Positions 48,434-60,270 of a DNA stretch of 64,000 nt are shown piece after piece. Position numbers and translations under genes: made by a program. Source of the stretch: Micromussa lordhowensis (taxonomy: Eukaryota > Cnidaria > Anthozoa > Scleractinia > Lobophylliidae); assembly GCA_964020085.1 (NCBI GenBank), contig OZ026599.1, forward strand, positions 35,138,183 to 35,202,182. Direction: 5' to 3'. The number at the start of each line of letters is the position of its first letter. Within the stretch, counting starts at the first letter, position 1. The notes beneath the pieces were generated by a model. That model was given only the letters and a program-made list of their open reading frames with translations. It ran no database searches and was not told the DNA's origin.

Positions 48434-49834
48434 ATGCCCCCGAAACCCACATCTGTTAAAAATATTGTTACTCGTTCACAATCCAAAACAAAAACTCAGG
48501 TTGCAGCAACGCAGACCGATACTGAAATTTGTGTTTGTCCCGATCCAACACACCAAGTGTCTAACATGGAGGCGGCCCAAAAGGAGGAACTTACAAATCT
48601 GTTCAAAGAATTCGCGACTGCGTTAAGGGGTGATCTCGAAAAGGAGTCGCACGCACAGCACACCAAACTCGATTTAATGCAGGCTCGTTTCAAAACGAAG
48701 CCCACAGCTCACGGGCTAAAACCAGATAATTTTGATGGCAATCCAGTCGCGGATGTGTTAGCTTGGTTGGACAATTTTTGCCGTATAGCAAAACTCAACA
48801 ATTGGTCCGAGGAGTTACAATTAAATGCTTTTCCACTCTATTTGTGAGGCACTGCGCACGCTTGGTTTATCACTCTACGGGATGACGCCAAAGGCACTTT
48901 AACTGCTCTTTTTGATGCATTTTGTGCATGCTTTGCTTCCGGTCCGCAGGATTGGATTTTAAGTCAGCAATTAAGTGCAAATAAACATCCTCAAGGCGAG
49001 CCCATAGATGATTACATCACCGACATAACATGCCTATGCAAACGCTTAAAACTGTCTGACGCAGAAACGGTCCGCTATTTTATCGAAGGATTACAGGGTG
49101 ACCTTCAGGCATATGTGTCGCTAGGTAGGCCCAAGACATTTTAATTGGCCGAGTCTTTAGCGCGAATGAAAGACATAGTTAATCGCCATCAGGGAGCTAC
49201 AGATATGCGCTCTGTTTTAAAACAAATGGAAACCATGTTTAGTAAATTCATGGAGCAACCTCGTAGCACTACCAAAGTGATAGCTGCGGCTGCGCCAGCT
49301 CAGAATGTGTCCAACACTGATAAGAAACTGGACGACTTGTCCGTTCAAATCAAACAGATCCAAAAACAGCAACAAAGGCAACAACAACAAATGCAAGCTA
49401 GCTATGCTATTGCTGCCTATGATCAACCACCGGGAGCACCACGCTCTTCTCAACCCCGCAATTGGCAAGGGGGGCAAAATACTCAGGTTGACCAGTTACA
49501 ACGGCAAGTCACTCGTTTAGAGAACGAATTGCGGCGGTATCAAAATCCGCGCCAGCCTGACTTTTGCTCTTTTGGGCGAAGCTACAGGAGCACTAAGGGA
49601 GACCCAATTTGCACTTTCTGTAATCGGGTCAGTCATACTTGGAGGGTATGCCGGCAACGCACTAGGGATCCCAGACTTCCTCCACAAAACAATCAACTTC
49701 AACCTCCTAGGTGGCCTACAACTCGTTCCCCTACCTCCCAGTTAAACGAGTATAGGCTCTTGCAGGCGATAATTTGCTCCTTGCAAGAGCCAGGGCAGAT
49801 AAACAATATCTTTGTACATATGATAATAGTGTAA
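48434..49834 (+). pseudogene. gag: Retrotransposon Gag with two stops
   Basis: One frame across 466 codons with TGA at 48845-48847 and TAA at 49142-49144. Landmarks: KPDNFDGNPVADVLAWLDNF and WSEELQLNAFPLYL (capsid-like gag region), DAFCACFASGPQDW, EPIDDYITDIT, a Gln-rich stretch, and a zinc knuckle C-TF-C-NRVS-H-TWRV-C. Forms the nucleoprotein particle in active elements. Confidence 0.75.
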
Positions 49835-50272
49835 ATAGTGAAATTACATACGAGAATGTTACTCGTAACCCTAATGTCAGTGCAAATCAGTGCGTTACAG
49901 TCCCTAATACTGGCTCGCCAGAATTGGATATTGTGGTTATCCCCAGAACCGAATATCCATTAGAGAATAGTCCAATTGATTATGACTTGGAAAGCCCAGT
50001 TATTGTTGAGGAAACAAGCCTAGACACACAACCAGGTACTTGAGGAGACCACAGACTATAGGAAAACCGCAACAGCTGATTGCCCCGTTGTGGAAAACGC
50101 ATGTAGTGTTTTACTCGGAGTTTGGCCAGACGAAGAGCGCACTACTGAAATGATACCAGAACCATATTGTTCTGACGAAATTTCAAATTCTACTGAAATA
50201 ATACCAGAATCAAACTGTTCTGAGGAAATTCCAAATCCTAATGCTATATAGTACCAGAACCAAGTTGTTCTG
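49774..50272 (+). pseudogene. Gag-pol linker with short peptide repeats
   Basis: A frame at 49774-50043 overlaps the gag tail. After a frame change, an acidic stretch has about four ~55-bp repeats encoding a unit like TEIIPESNCSEEIPN, with the last copies out of frame. Low-complexity linker; no enzyme motif. Confidence 0.45.
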
Positions 50273-50710
50273 AAGAGATTCCAAATTCTATAATACCAGA
50301 ACCAAATTGTTCTGATGACCTTCCAAATATTCGACAAATTTCAGCTCCAACTTGTACCGATGAAATTACTGATGAAATCACTGCTTCTCCCCAAGAGGTA
50401 AGCAATGTTATAGGGATACATGCCCCACTGGGTACACCACATCAAGATATCACTACCTGGCATCAACAAATACTTTCAGACTGCCGGCATGAAAGTATTT
50501 GGCAGTTTTCAACAACTGACGAATCATCAACTAATGTGGATTTCCCAGAACACCATGGTGACATTACAGATAATAATTTTAGCTTACATTCATTGTTGAA
50601 ACATAATCAGGATAACCATATGCACAACCCTGATCAAGTTGCTGAGTTGCGCATACAATATATCCTAGTTCCTTGCAATATATCCTAGTTCACCTTTCAG
50701 TCAACAGGAC

Positions 50711-53700
50711 TTGGATACAGTAGATAAAGCCATAGTTTCGGATACTAACCCTACAGAGCGCTCATTAGCAACCGAACAGCCATTATGTTTCTCAGTATCC
50801 TTACCAGAAATTTCAGATCTCCCTGGTTTTGCCACACTCAACCAAGATGTAGAAACACCACCTGCTTTGACTGATGACACAAATTTACCATGGATTTCGT
50901 CGGAGACAGCAATGGTTAACCGAAGCTCCTCACCTTCAATTTGGTATACACCTCCACAAACACCATCTTATGAAATTCCAGGAATCAACGCTATGCGCCC
51001 GTCCGTTTCATTTCCTCCTGGTAGTTTGTATGTAATTGGTTCTATATTAACTCGGACTTCACAAATGTTGGTAGACACAGGTGCTTCTGTTACCGCAGTA
51101 AGTAGTTCTTTCTTTTCTTCTTTGCCATCTAATCCCCAGTTACAGCAGTCTAATTTACTTACTATTCGCACAGTTAGTGGGGAGGAACTTCCGGTTCAAG
51201 GACAAACAACCCTCACCTTAACTTTGGATATTGTGCCTCATGTTCTTGAGGTTTTGGTAATTGACAATCTCACTTATTCAGTTGTTCTGGGTCGTGATTT
51301 TCTAATGAAATATGGGTCGATTATTGATATGCAGGCCAATACCCTTGTGCTCTCTGGTAACCCTCCAATACTGTTACATCATTCTCCTGGCCCTCTAGAT
51401 ACCGCATCTGAGACACCCGAATCAACCACTGTCCATGCCAAGGCAACATTTATATTAGCACCCTTGTCAGAATCGGTTATTCCCGTCTATCCAAAGACAC
51501 CCCTTCCAGCAGGGAGTACAGGTCTGATAGAACCAAGTAGTCACCTCGCAGAACGCTATCATGTTTGCGGTGCCTCCCAATTAGTAAGTCTCTCTGAAGA
51601 CCATACTTTTCCTATACGTGTGTTAAATCCTACTAACAAACCTGTTACTATTTACCGTTGCTCAACCGTGGGCACTTATACTCCACCTGGAGGCTCCATG
51701 TCTGTTATTACAACGCCAGACAGCCCACCACCTGCATCTCCAACTTTATCCTCAACCCAGACTGTTCCGCTGGACCTTTCTAACACCACCTTAACTGAAG
51801 CTCAACAGGAACAATTGCAGTCCTTGGTCGCAGACTATCGAGATATCTTTGCCTCATCACCTGAGGAGCTTGGCCGAACAGGATTAGTCCGACATCGGAT
51901 CGAAACTGGTGATAATCAGCCCATACGACAACGGCCTTACCGTGTTTCAGAAGCCCAGCGTGGAATTATTGAAGAGCATGTCACTGATATGTTAACCAGG
52001 GGGATAATTCAACCAAGTGTTAGCCCTTGGAGCTCACCCATCATCCTAGTAAAGAAAAAGGACGGCACAGACCGCTTCGTCATCGACTTTCGCCGTCTCA
52101 ACTCAGTGACGCGAAAGGATTCCTACCCTCTGCCACGGATTCATGATGCTCTCGACGCTCTAAATGGTACCAAGTTTTTCTCTAGCATGGACCTTATGAG
52201 CGGATATTGGCAAGTGGAGATGGAACCAAAATCGCGTGAACACACAGCTTTCATTACTTATGGAGGTCTTTATGAATTTCTAGTGCTTCCATTTGGGCTC
52301 ATGGGAGCTCCATCTACATATCAGCGATTGATGGAGTGTGTTTTGCGTAATTTAACTTACAAGATCTGCTTGATATATCTGGATGATATTCTTGTTTATT
52401 CTAGAACCTTCGAGGACTATTTATGTCATCTCCGCCAAGTTTTTGACCGTCTTCGACATGCTAACCTAAAACTCACGCCTTCTAAGTGTAAGTTCGCTTG
52501 TCCCCAGGTTAAGTATCTAGGGCACGTAGTTTCTCCAGAGGGGATCGCCCCCGACGATGACAAAATTTCGGCTGTTATGGATTTCCCACGCCCCCACAAT
52601 GTTAAGACAGTTCGATCCTTTCTGGGACTAGCTAATTATTATCGGAGATTTATCAAAGATTTTGCTAAGATAGCTTCTCCTTTGAATAAGCCACTACGCA
52701 AGGATCAAAAGTTTATCTGGACTGATAGCTTTGAACAGGCATTGAAGGACGCCTTAATAAGCGCCCCCATCCTTGCCTTTCCAGATTTCAAAGAACAAAA
52801 GCCCAATTTCGATATATTAAAATTCCGCCTAAAACAATAGACCTCAGCACGAGGCTCGTGGGAATAAACCCCACAAACTCTATAGTTATTCCCACGAGCC
52901 TCGTGCTGAGGTCTATTGTTTTATGCTGAATTTTAATATATTTTAATATATTTTAATATATGGGCTATTCCATTTGTACACTGATGCTTCTAACGAGGGA
53001 CTAGGTGTTACCTTAGGGCAAATCCAGAATAACAGGGAGGTCGCTATTGCTTATGCTGGTCGAGACCTCAACGCTGCCGAGAAAAATTACAGCACAACTG
53101 AGCGAGAAGCTTTAGCTGTTAATTTTGGTATTAAGAAATTCGAACCCTATTTTTGGGCGAAAATTTATTTTGCATACTGATCACCACTCTCTCAAGTGGT
53201 TGATGTCCATTTCCGACCCATCAGGTAGGTTAGCTCGTTGGTCTTTATTGGTCCAACAATATGATTTTGACATTCAACATCACCCAGGAGCTGTCCATGG
53301 AAATGCCGACGCCCTATCTCGTCGCCAGTACGCACCATTATCCCTGACAATCTCAGCATATGATGTCCCTGGTGTTCAGACTGAACGGGTCAGAGACTTT
53401 CAGCGCCGTGACCCAGACCTTGCTGACCTGATTCAGTACCTTGAAAGTTCCAAGCCCTCTGATAAGGATGGCATTGCTCGCTCACTCCTACTCACCATCG
53501 ACGACTACTTCTTAAGCGAGGATGGTCTCCTTTTTTATTTATGGAATCCTAAAGGACGAAGGCGTACGACTACTCATCAGCAGTTAGTTATTCCTGCAGC
53601 CTTGCACTATGAGATCCTTAAATGGGGCCATGATGACCCCACAGCAGCACACCTTGGTACAGTGAAGACTTATGAGAAGCTGCGCATCCAGTACTACTGG

Positions 53701-53868
53701 CGCAACATACAACACTGGTGCAAGAGCTGCTGTGACCGTGCCATGAGAGACTCCACGTAACCGTCACAAGGCACCATTATTGCCCATCCCAGTACAAGAT
53801 GCTTTCGATCAAGTAGCCTGCGACATCATTGGACCTTTTCCTACTACGAAATCTGGCAACAGAGTAGT
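50711..53868 (+). pseudogene. pol: Retrotransposon Pol (PR-RT-RH-IN), broken
   Basis: Aspartic protease MLVDTGASVTAVSS; reverse transcriptase with KKKDGTDRFVIDFRRLN, FFSSMDLMSGYWQVE, LPFGLMGAPSTYQRLM and ICLIYLDDILVYS; RNase H LYTDASNEGLGV and REALAVNFGIKKFEP; after a frame change near 53160, HTDHHSLKWL; integrase HHCC zinc region (HYEILKWGHDD...HLG...C...C) with a TAA at 53758-53760. The following DQVACDIIGPFPTTKSGN is the first catalytic Asp block, cut at 53868. The MITE lies between RT and RNase H. Confidence 0.85.
52805..52965. mobile_element. Palindromic MITE inside pol
   Basis: Near-perfect inverted arms of ~58 bp (GATATATTAAAATTC..., AACAATAGACCTCAGCACG..., GGCTCGTGGGAATAA) around a ~20-bp centre, followed by three TTTTAATATA repeats. 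It separates the end of RT-connection sequence from the RNase H start. Confidence 0.75.
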
Positions 53869-54099
53869 AGGGGAGGGACCACGGTTTCCTTTTTTTGCTG
53901 TGGTTTCTCATCAATTTGCTGTGGTATCGCTGTGGTATAAATTAACTTAATCTAAAATTGCTGTGGAATACATTATAATGTTCTGGTCATTACTGCTGTG
54001 GTTTCTCATTAACTGATTTATCCAGACTAACCAGTCCCAAAAACTGGTTTCTTCACAATGGGGCAAGTCTAAGCGAGTTCAATGTGGCATTGTGAAGAA

Positions 54100-55328
54100 A
54101 AGACTGCGAAGAGTATGATCCTGATGAAATTCTTCGGGATTTGTTTGGGGTCCGTGTTGTCCTGACAGATTTCAGAAAATCACTCCCACCGCCACCACCA
54201 AGAACCCGACAGAGAAAAGAAAAACGCTGCGATGAGTATGATCCTGATGAAATTCTTCGGGACTTGTTTGGAGTCCATGTTGTCATGACGGATTTTAGAA
54301 AATCACATCCACCACCGCCTCCACCACTACCACCGCCGTCACCACCACCACCGCCGTCACAACAACCATCATCTCGGCGAAGACCAAGAAAGAGATTGGC
54401 GTATTCATCCTCCTCCTCTGACTCTGAGACAGATGAAGAACTGTCCAAAGAACTGGATCAAATGTTAGCGGAACCAGAGGAGCCGGTAGAGAAAAGAATA
54501 GAACAAATCAGGAAAAACAGGAAGAAGGCAGAAGCAAATAGAGTCAAGCGTATGTTAGAAAGACAGAAACAAGAAGAAATGATAAGTGCAATAGCTACAG
54601 AGCTTGATGGGATGTCTTCTATGTTATATGACATGGATAAATGGTTTACGCAATTTGAACGTGAGGACACAGTAGCGCAAGCTACTCAGTTCGCATACAC
54701 TCGTAGCGAAGAAATTTATTACATACGTACCTTGCAACAACAACCACGGCTCTACCCCTGTCTTCCGGAATACAAGGTTCCCTGCAACGTCTCGCTAATT
54801 GGCATGGCAACAGGAGTTGGTCGCTGTCCTGACCGCCTCAGTGTTTCTGTTCCTCTCGTTACGGCATCTTCCGTACAATTTGTACCATGGGCAGCTGCGG
54901 TCAACAACCTCAGTGAACCTACACTTGATCACTCACCTTTTGCGATACCGGAACCTGAACAGCTAAATAAAACAGTGCTGGCGGATCTCGATACCACCTT
55001 TACGGCCCTTGATGGTCAGTTCTCCACCGCACTCGCTGAAGATATTTGCAGTGTCAATAATATCCACGATAGTTCTTCAATGGGTCTTCCGGGTTATCTT
55101 TCTGGTTTTGCCTTAGCGTTCAGTATAAGCTGCCTTGGCGTTATCTCACTAACGGTTCTTTATCGTCGCAGCAATGGAAACAGATTGGACGGCCCCACAC
55201 TCGGAGCACGTTGCAGATGTGGCCGCCTTACCACCAGAAAGCGAATGCCTGGCCCTGACCGTTCACTAACCAGGGATGAGCGTGACAATCTACACGAGCA
55301 AGGCTCTCGAGGAGCTGCAGACTCGTAG
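54100..55328 (+). CDS. Env-like membrane protein of a second retroelement
   Basis: N-terminal tandem repeat of ~45 residues (CDEYDPDEILRDLFGV, TDFRKS then proline run, twice), a Ser/Asp-rich stretch, a Lys/Arg-Glu helix, then an ectodomain-like part with Cys and VQFVPWAAAVNN, IPEPEQLNKTVLADLDTT, LDGQFSTAL and a C-terminal hydrophobic segment (LSGFALAFSISCLGVISL) followed by a basic tail. The C-terminal part is homologous to 63700-64000. A single membrane anchor near the end and its position before a polypurine tract suggest an envelope-like third gene of an LTR element. Assignment is inferential; the start codon is unclear. Confidence 0.5.
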
Positions 55329-55786
55329 CGTCTTCTTAAAGACATGGACATGTTACAAGGAAGAATGCCACCAGTCAGCAACCACACGACACCAGCTCTG
55401 CTTTCCGGAAACTGAAATTTCCCGTGACCAGCAAGACACACTTCAACTCCTTTTTGGATGACACACTCTTCTTCATCTGGACCCACGACCACCGACAGCA
55501 CGAAATCTTTGCATTATGCCGCTACTTTCTCCTGACCCAGGACTACATCTTTCCAACGTTCTACAGCTCGCTACACCCGGATTACACAAGGGACGAAGCG
55601 TATGGATATCTATAATTAGTGTTCAGAATGGTAGAGACTGAATACGATGTTCTTGCGTCACGCCTCCTAGATTATTACAATAAATTTTCCAGGGAAGCAT
55701 TTGTTCCCCATTCGGTATTGTTCCGTTCCCCTACCTTGTCTAGTTTTTTTAGCTCGTGCGCATTCCCCCTTGGAGTCCCTGTCTAA
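55276..55786 (+). CDS. Overlapping small frames after the env-like gene
   Basis: Three frames follow: 55276-55461 (SVTIYTSKALEELQTRSVFL, QDTLQLLFG), 55424-55615 (FLDDTLFFIWTHDHRQHEIF, YTRDEAYGYL) and 55628-55786 (ETEYDVLASRLLDYYNKFSRE). The first two may be one protein with a frame change. All precede the polypurine tract; possible accessory products. Unrecognised. Confidence 0.35.
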
Positions 55787-56066
55787 AAAAAACGCCATTT
55801 CCATGCCTCTACCATTTGGCATTTGCCTTCAGTAATGTTTTCTATGTCCTTATGTTAGGATTTTATCTCGCTGATGGTTAGAGAACTACCCACCGTTGGA
55901 ACAGGACTCTTCGGAGTCAACAAATGATTTCTTTTATTTGTTTACAGTATCTTTCTTTTAAGTCGCGTCGGTCTTTCTCTACCTCAAGACAGTTTTTTAC
56001 TAATATATTTTTTTCGCACACTTCATATTTTTCTCTCCTCTCGAGTCGCCGGAGGCGACACTGCTG

Positions 56067-56090
56067 TAAGGGGGGATATGTTGGCACACA
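56067..56090 (+). promoter_or_regulatory. Polypurine tract and 3' LTR start
   Basis: TAAGGGGGGATA is followed by TGTTGGCACACA at 56079, the usual polypurine tract plus TG start of a 3' LTR. The LTR body up to about 57060 has no match to the sequence before the primer site at 47.7 kb, so the two ends come from different elements. Confidence 0.6.
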
Positions 56091-57689
56091 ATTTTAGATA
56101 TTTCACATTTGCTTTTATAATCACAAATTCTAGTTGATTTGATATTCCCAAGTTTTAGTTGATTGAACGATTTTAGTCCGATTGTAAAGGAATTACTCTT
56201 TAAAAATTATTTAACATGATTTTGCCGTTCGAAACGTGATCTGTGTTGTTTCATATTAAGGCCAGATTGTTACCAAGCAACAAACACGTGCCAGGAAAGT
56301 ACAGTTCACTTAAGTACACGTGCTTTTAGTAAATTACCATATGTCATGCAAGTTGGAAAAGTTTATAGTGGGAATTTTTCCACACGCATCCCTTGATCCG
56401 TTTGTTTCTATTGCGGAGTTTATTTATTCCAGATCGTTTTAAGAGCTTTTCAGTCGAAATTGTAAAGAACTATTGTTCTGTGCAATCCTGGTAAACTAAT
56501 TAATTTCCATTTTTACTCTGCGCTTGAGTAATAGTCTGGTCACTCTTTTAGGTTGTTAACACCAGTAATTGTAAACTGTTACTCTTTTGACCAGCATGAA
56601 CTTGCATTTGGTTCCATACAACTTATGAACAATGGAACACTTTAGTTAACTTTATTACCGTAAAATATTTACCGAGTTGATCGTGCCGCCTTTGTTTTAT
56701 TGAAACGATATCATGAAAACAGATCTTGTCCAGTCTCTCCAATGTTCATGATTGGTATAGAAAGGAACATATATTTAAGTTTATTTTTGGTAGCCTTTCA
56801 AATGAACCGTCCAGTTCAAGGTTACATAGGGTTTTCATAGCTAAACAAAGAACATGGTTAGGGCGGATTAAAGAACGCCGCCACCGTTAAGCTCCATTGC
56901 ATTTCCAAAACAATGTAGTTTAACCAATCACAAAGCAACGTGTAGTTCATCCTAACCAATCACAGAACATTGCAGGCCAGGAAAATGCTTCATTATAGCG
57001 CCGTTTGAACTGTAGACCTCAGTTAGGGAGTTGGTGATGTGTCTAGTCGCTTAGGGCTTAAGATTGAGAAAAGACCAGCCCACAAACTTCGGCAGAGTAA
57101 TGGTAGTCGGCAGAGTAACGGTAGATCTAATCCGGAGGTCGTGGGTTCGATTCCCACCGATGTCAAAAGAGTTTTTCTTTACCTCGTGTGGTTCCCCGAT
57201 TCCCTTTACTAGGGCTAACGCCCAGTGGGTTATTCACGGGTTTATTTAGCACTTAAATTTACACTTCAGAGTTAATTCTCTGTGTCATCAATTGTGTTCT
57301 TAGTGCTACGCAGCACAACATTCATATGTACCCTTACTTTCTCTTCGCCGCGATTCACCATCTAAATCATCCCCGACTTTCTCTGTCCGACCTCGTAGCT
57401 CAGTCGGCAGAGTAACGGTAGATCTAATCCGGAGGTCGTGGGTTCGATTCCCACCGATGTCAAAAGATTTTTTCTTTACCTCGTGTGGTTCCCTGATTCC
57501 CTTTACTAGGGCTAACGCCCAGTGGGTTATTCACGGGTTTATTTAGCACTTAAATTTACACTTCAGAGTTAATTCTCTGTTCCATCATTTGTGTTCATAG
57601 TGCTACGCGGCACAACATTTACATGTACCCTTACTTTCTCTTCGCCGCGATTCACCATCTAAATCGTCCCCGACTTTCTCTCTCTGTCC

Positions 57690-57762
57690 GACCTCGTAGC
57701 TCAGTCGGCAGAGTAACGGAAGATCTAATCCGGAGGTCGTGGGTTCGATTCCCACCGAGGTC
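57690..57762 (+). tRNA. tRNA-like sequence, unit 3
   Basis: Perfect 7-bp acceptor stem (GACCTCG / CGAGGTC), D arm GCTC-GAGT with A-box TAGCTCAGTCGGCAGAG, T arm GTGGG-TTCGATT-CCCAC with B-box. The anticodon arm forms only 4 bp (CGGA/TCCG) with an 8-nt loop, so the anticodon is not assignable; probably a pseudo-tRNA or SINE head. A TTTTTT follows within 12 nt. Confidence 0.35.
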
Positions 57763-57991
57763 AAAATATTTTTTCTTTACCTCGTGTGGTTCCCTGATTC
57801 CCTTTACTAGGGCTAACGCCCAGTGGGTTATTCATGGGTTCAATTTAGCACTTTAAATTACACTTCAGAGTTAATTCTCTGTTCCATCATTTGTGTTCAT
57901 AGTGCTATGCGGCACAACATTTACATGTACCCTTACTTTCTCTTCGCCGCGATTCACCATCTAAATCGTCCCCGACTTTCTCTCTCTGTCC

Positions 57992-58064
57992 GACCTCGTA
58001 GCTCAGTCGGCAGAGTAACGGAAGATCTAATCCGGAGGTCGTGGGTTCGATTCCCACCGAGGTC
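57992..58064 (+). tRNA. tRNA-like sequence, unit 4
   Basis: Identical to unit 3 in all stems and boxes, with the same 8-nt anticodon loop; followed by AAAAGATTTTTT. Unit 2 (57389-57461) differs by an acceptor mismatch and GGT for GGA before the loop. Confidence 0.35.
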
Positions 58065-58384
58065 AAAAGATTTTTTCTTTACCTCGTGTGGTTCCCTGAT
58101 TCCCTTTACTAGGGCTAACGCCCAGTGGGTTATTCATGGGTTCAATTTAGCACTTTAAATTACACTTCAGAGTTAATTCTCTGTTCCATCATTTATATTG
58201 AAGATGCTCAGGTTCAAAGTAGTAGGTAGCTCTTCCTTCAGGTTTCTAATCCACTTCATTCGCGAATGAAATCTGTCACTTGGTCACCCAGTACACCGCT
58301 ACTTCCCACGTTAGAGTACACCTACAAAGAATCTTGCCACGTGTACCCGCAGCCCTATTACCAGTTCCTCGCACCCAGTTTCCA

Positions 58385-58580
58385 GTCCCTTGTGTTACTC
58401 TGATTGGTACAATGAAACCACTCAAACGTGTCCATTAGTTTGTATGACCTTTAAGTCCCTTGTGTCACTCTGATTGGTACACAGAAACCACCCAAACATA
58501 TCCTTTGGTTTGTTTGACCTCTATGACCTCAGACGCATGACCTCAAAGTCCCTCATGTCATTTCTGATTGGTAAAAAGAA
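58385..58580. promoter_or_regulatory. Repeated CCAAT-box promoter
   Basis: Three diverged repeats of a 65-90-bp unit, each with CTGATTGGTA (reverse CCAAT) followed by GAAACCA and TGACCT, lie upstream of the ATG at 58685. It parallels the CCAAT-repeat promoter at 27640-27885. Confidence 0.5.
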
Positions 58581-58684
58581 ACCAACCACGATTCGTTCGA
58601 TTTATTACTAAAGCGACATTCAACTCACTTGCGCGGCACTTCAAGTTTCTACAAGAGAGCAAGTCTTTACTTTCTACAATCAAA

Positions 58685-59472
58685 ATGTCTAACACAAGTC
58701 GCTTCCAAAGTATCAAGTAAGATCCTTTTAACGTTTTATATTTATTTCGTCTCGACGTTTTATAATTTATTCCAACTTCTTGTTTTTAGTGTTTCATAAT
58801 TTCAATCCAACTTCTTGTTTTTAGCATTTCGTAATTTCAATCCAACTTCTCGTTTTTAGCATTTCGTAATTTCAATCCAACTTCTTCTTTTTAGCGTTTT
58901 GTAATTTCAATCCAACTTCTTTCTGGCGTTTGGTAATTTCAATCCAACTTCTTTTTAGCGTTTCGTAATTTTAATCCAACTTCCTCTTTTTAGCATTTCC
59001 TAATTTCAATCGAACTTCCTCTTTTTAGCGTTTCGTAATTTCAATCCAACTTCCTCTTTTTAGCGTTTCATAATTTCAATCCAACTTCCTCTTTTTAGCG
59101 TTTCGTAATTTCAATCCAACTTCCTCTTTTTAGCGTTTCGTAATTTCAATCGAACTTTTTGTTTTTAGACCAGTAAAGGTAATCAATGCACTCTACCGCA
59201 CAAACAAGAAGCAAACGATGATCCGCTGCTGATGTTTATAACAGAATATGCCTGATGCGAAAATCAACCAGGAGATGACAAAGCTTTGGTACTTTGGTCG
59301 CGTCATTTCCTCGTCTTCAGGATTTCACGCAGAGTACAGGTCAGATGATCTCTCATTAATGCTGGACATATACAGACTACTTTTTCTAGGAGACACTCAC
59401 GAAGAAGCCACCAGAATGATTATACGATTGACCAAGCAACATCTCTATGTTAAAGAGTTAGAAGAACTTTGA
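58685..59472 (+). CDS. Unknown spliced gene with minisatellite intron
   Basis: Exon 1 (58685-58716) has ATG and 10 codons, ending AA before GTAAGA. The intron is largely a ~36-bp minisatellite and ends TTTTTAG at 59168. A candidate 10-nt micro-exon (59169-59178) precedes GTAATC, and after ATAACAG (59244) the frame 59245-59472 continues in phase: ...MTKLWYFGRVISSSSGFHAE, LMLDIYRLLFLGDTHEEA, TKQHLYVKELEEL. Without the micro-exon splice the reading stops at 59230-59232. No family recognised. It lies upstream of a Polinton ATPase fragment, so it probably belongs to that lineage. Confidence 0.45.
58760..59165 (+). repeat. Minisatellite of ~36-bp splice-acceptor-like units
   Basis: About eleven copies of GTTTCGTAATTTCAATCC plus AACTTCCTCTTTTTAGC, with small variants. 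Each unit ends in a polypyrimidine tract and TAG, like a 3' splice site. Confidence 0.85.
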
Positions 59473-59712
59473 TGAATTGTTGTGAATTTCCTTTGCCATC
59501 TTGTCATCTTTGTCATTTTGTCATGCTTCCTTGCCCTTTACAATTTTGAATTTTAATCAAGTTTCTTCTCAATTTAATTAAGTTTAATATTAAGTTTTAT
59601 TGTATGTTTGTCACGCTTCTCTAGTTTTTAACGTTAAATAATTAACAGTTAATGTATCTTGTCCTGCTTTTTTCTTAGTTAACACGATCCATGATTGTCT
59701 TGAAGATGACAA

Positions 59713-60165
59713 ATGATTCTTGCTTCATGGTGTTATGGAATTTATCAACCGACCTATGATGAAATGCAAAGGACTATTCCTAACCTCACATTTATCGAAG
59801 GAGTTTCAAGTGATTTGGAATCTATGATAAACCCATCTATTCGAAATGTTGTGGTCCTCGACGACTTAATGCAAGAGCTTAGTAACAATGAGAGAATATC
59901 CAGTTTGTTTACGAAAGGATGCCATCATCGGAATCTAAGTGTGATATTTCTTCTCCAAAACATTTTTCACCGCGGGAAAAGAGTCGAGAGATATGAGCTT
60001 AAATTGTCACTATTTGATTCTCTTCAAATTTCCGCGGGATAGCAGCCAGATTAGTCACTTGGCTAAACAGATGTTTCCTGGAGATGTAAAATACATGCAA
60101 GAATACTTTACCCTTGTTTTTCTTCGCACTATCGTACGAAGATTAAGGTTTACGGGAAACTCATC
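59713..60165 (+). pseudogene. Packaging ATPase fragment of another Polinton lineage
   Basis: WCYGIYQPTYDEM, then NVVVLDDLMQELSNN (Walker B), SLFTKGCHHRNLSVIFLLQN and, after a frame change near 59985, LILFKFPRDSSQISHLAKQM and FPGDVKYMQEYF. The motif set is that of Polinton A32/FtsK-like ATPases but only distantly like those of A and C. The Walker A part is missing upstream, so the N-terminus was lost. Confidence 0.7.
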
Positions 60166-60270
60166 AATGAATGAGGAACTTCATCGTGTATCGAGTTATG
60201 TTGTAACGAATGCTCTCATGGAACAACTGAACAGTCAAGGTCTTTCGTTTGATACAACATTTCGTTTCAG

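Larger units (their letters stand above)
47570..53868 (+). mobile_element. Ty3/Gypsy-type LTR retrotransposon, truncated
   Basis: Primer site, gag, protease, reverse transcriptase, RNase H and integrase zinc-binding region in the order gag-PR-RT-RH-IN. The integrase stops soon after the start of its catalytic core at about 53868, where unrelated sequence begins. It is interrupted by a MITE at ~52805-52965 and by several stops and frame changes, so it is defective. Confidence 0.85.
57087..58192 (+). repeat. Four tandem ~302-bp units, each headed by a tRNA-like sequence
   Basis: Units start at about 57087 (degenerate), 57389, 57690 and 57992, spacing 301-302 bp. Each has a 73-nt tRNA-like head, a T-run (Pol III terminator-like), a conserved body (CTCGTGTGGTTCCCTGATTCC, ACTAGGGCTAACGCCCAGTG) and a tail leading to the next head. 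The last unit ends at TTCCATCATTTA. A tandemly amplified tRNA-derived SINE or tRNA-pseudogene repeat. Confidence 0.85.

Noticed and set aside
57690..57762. Suppressor or arginine tRNA gene
   Set aside because: The anticodon stem has only 4 bp and the loop 8 nt, so no anticodon can be read with confidence.
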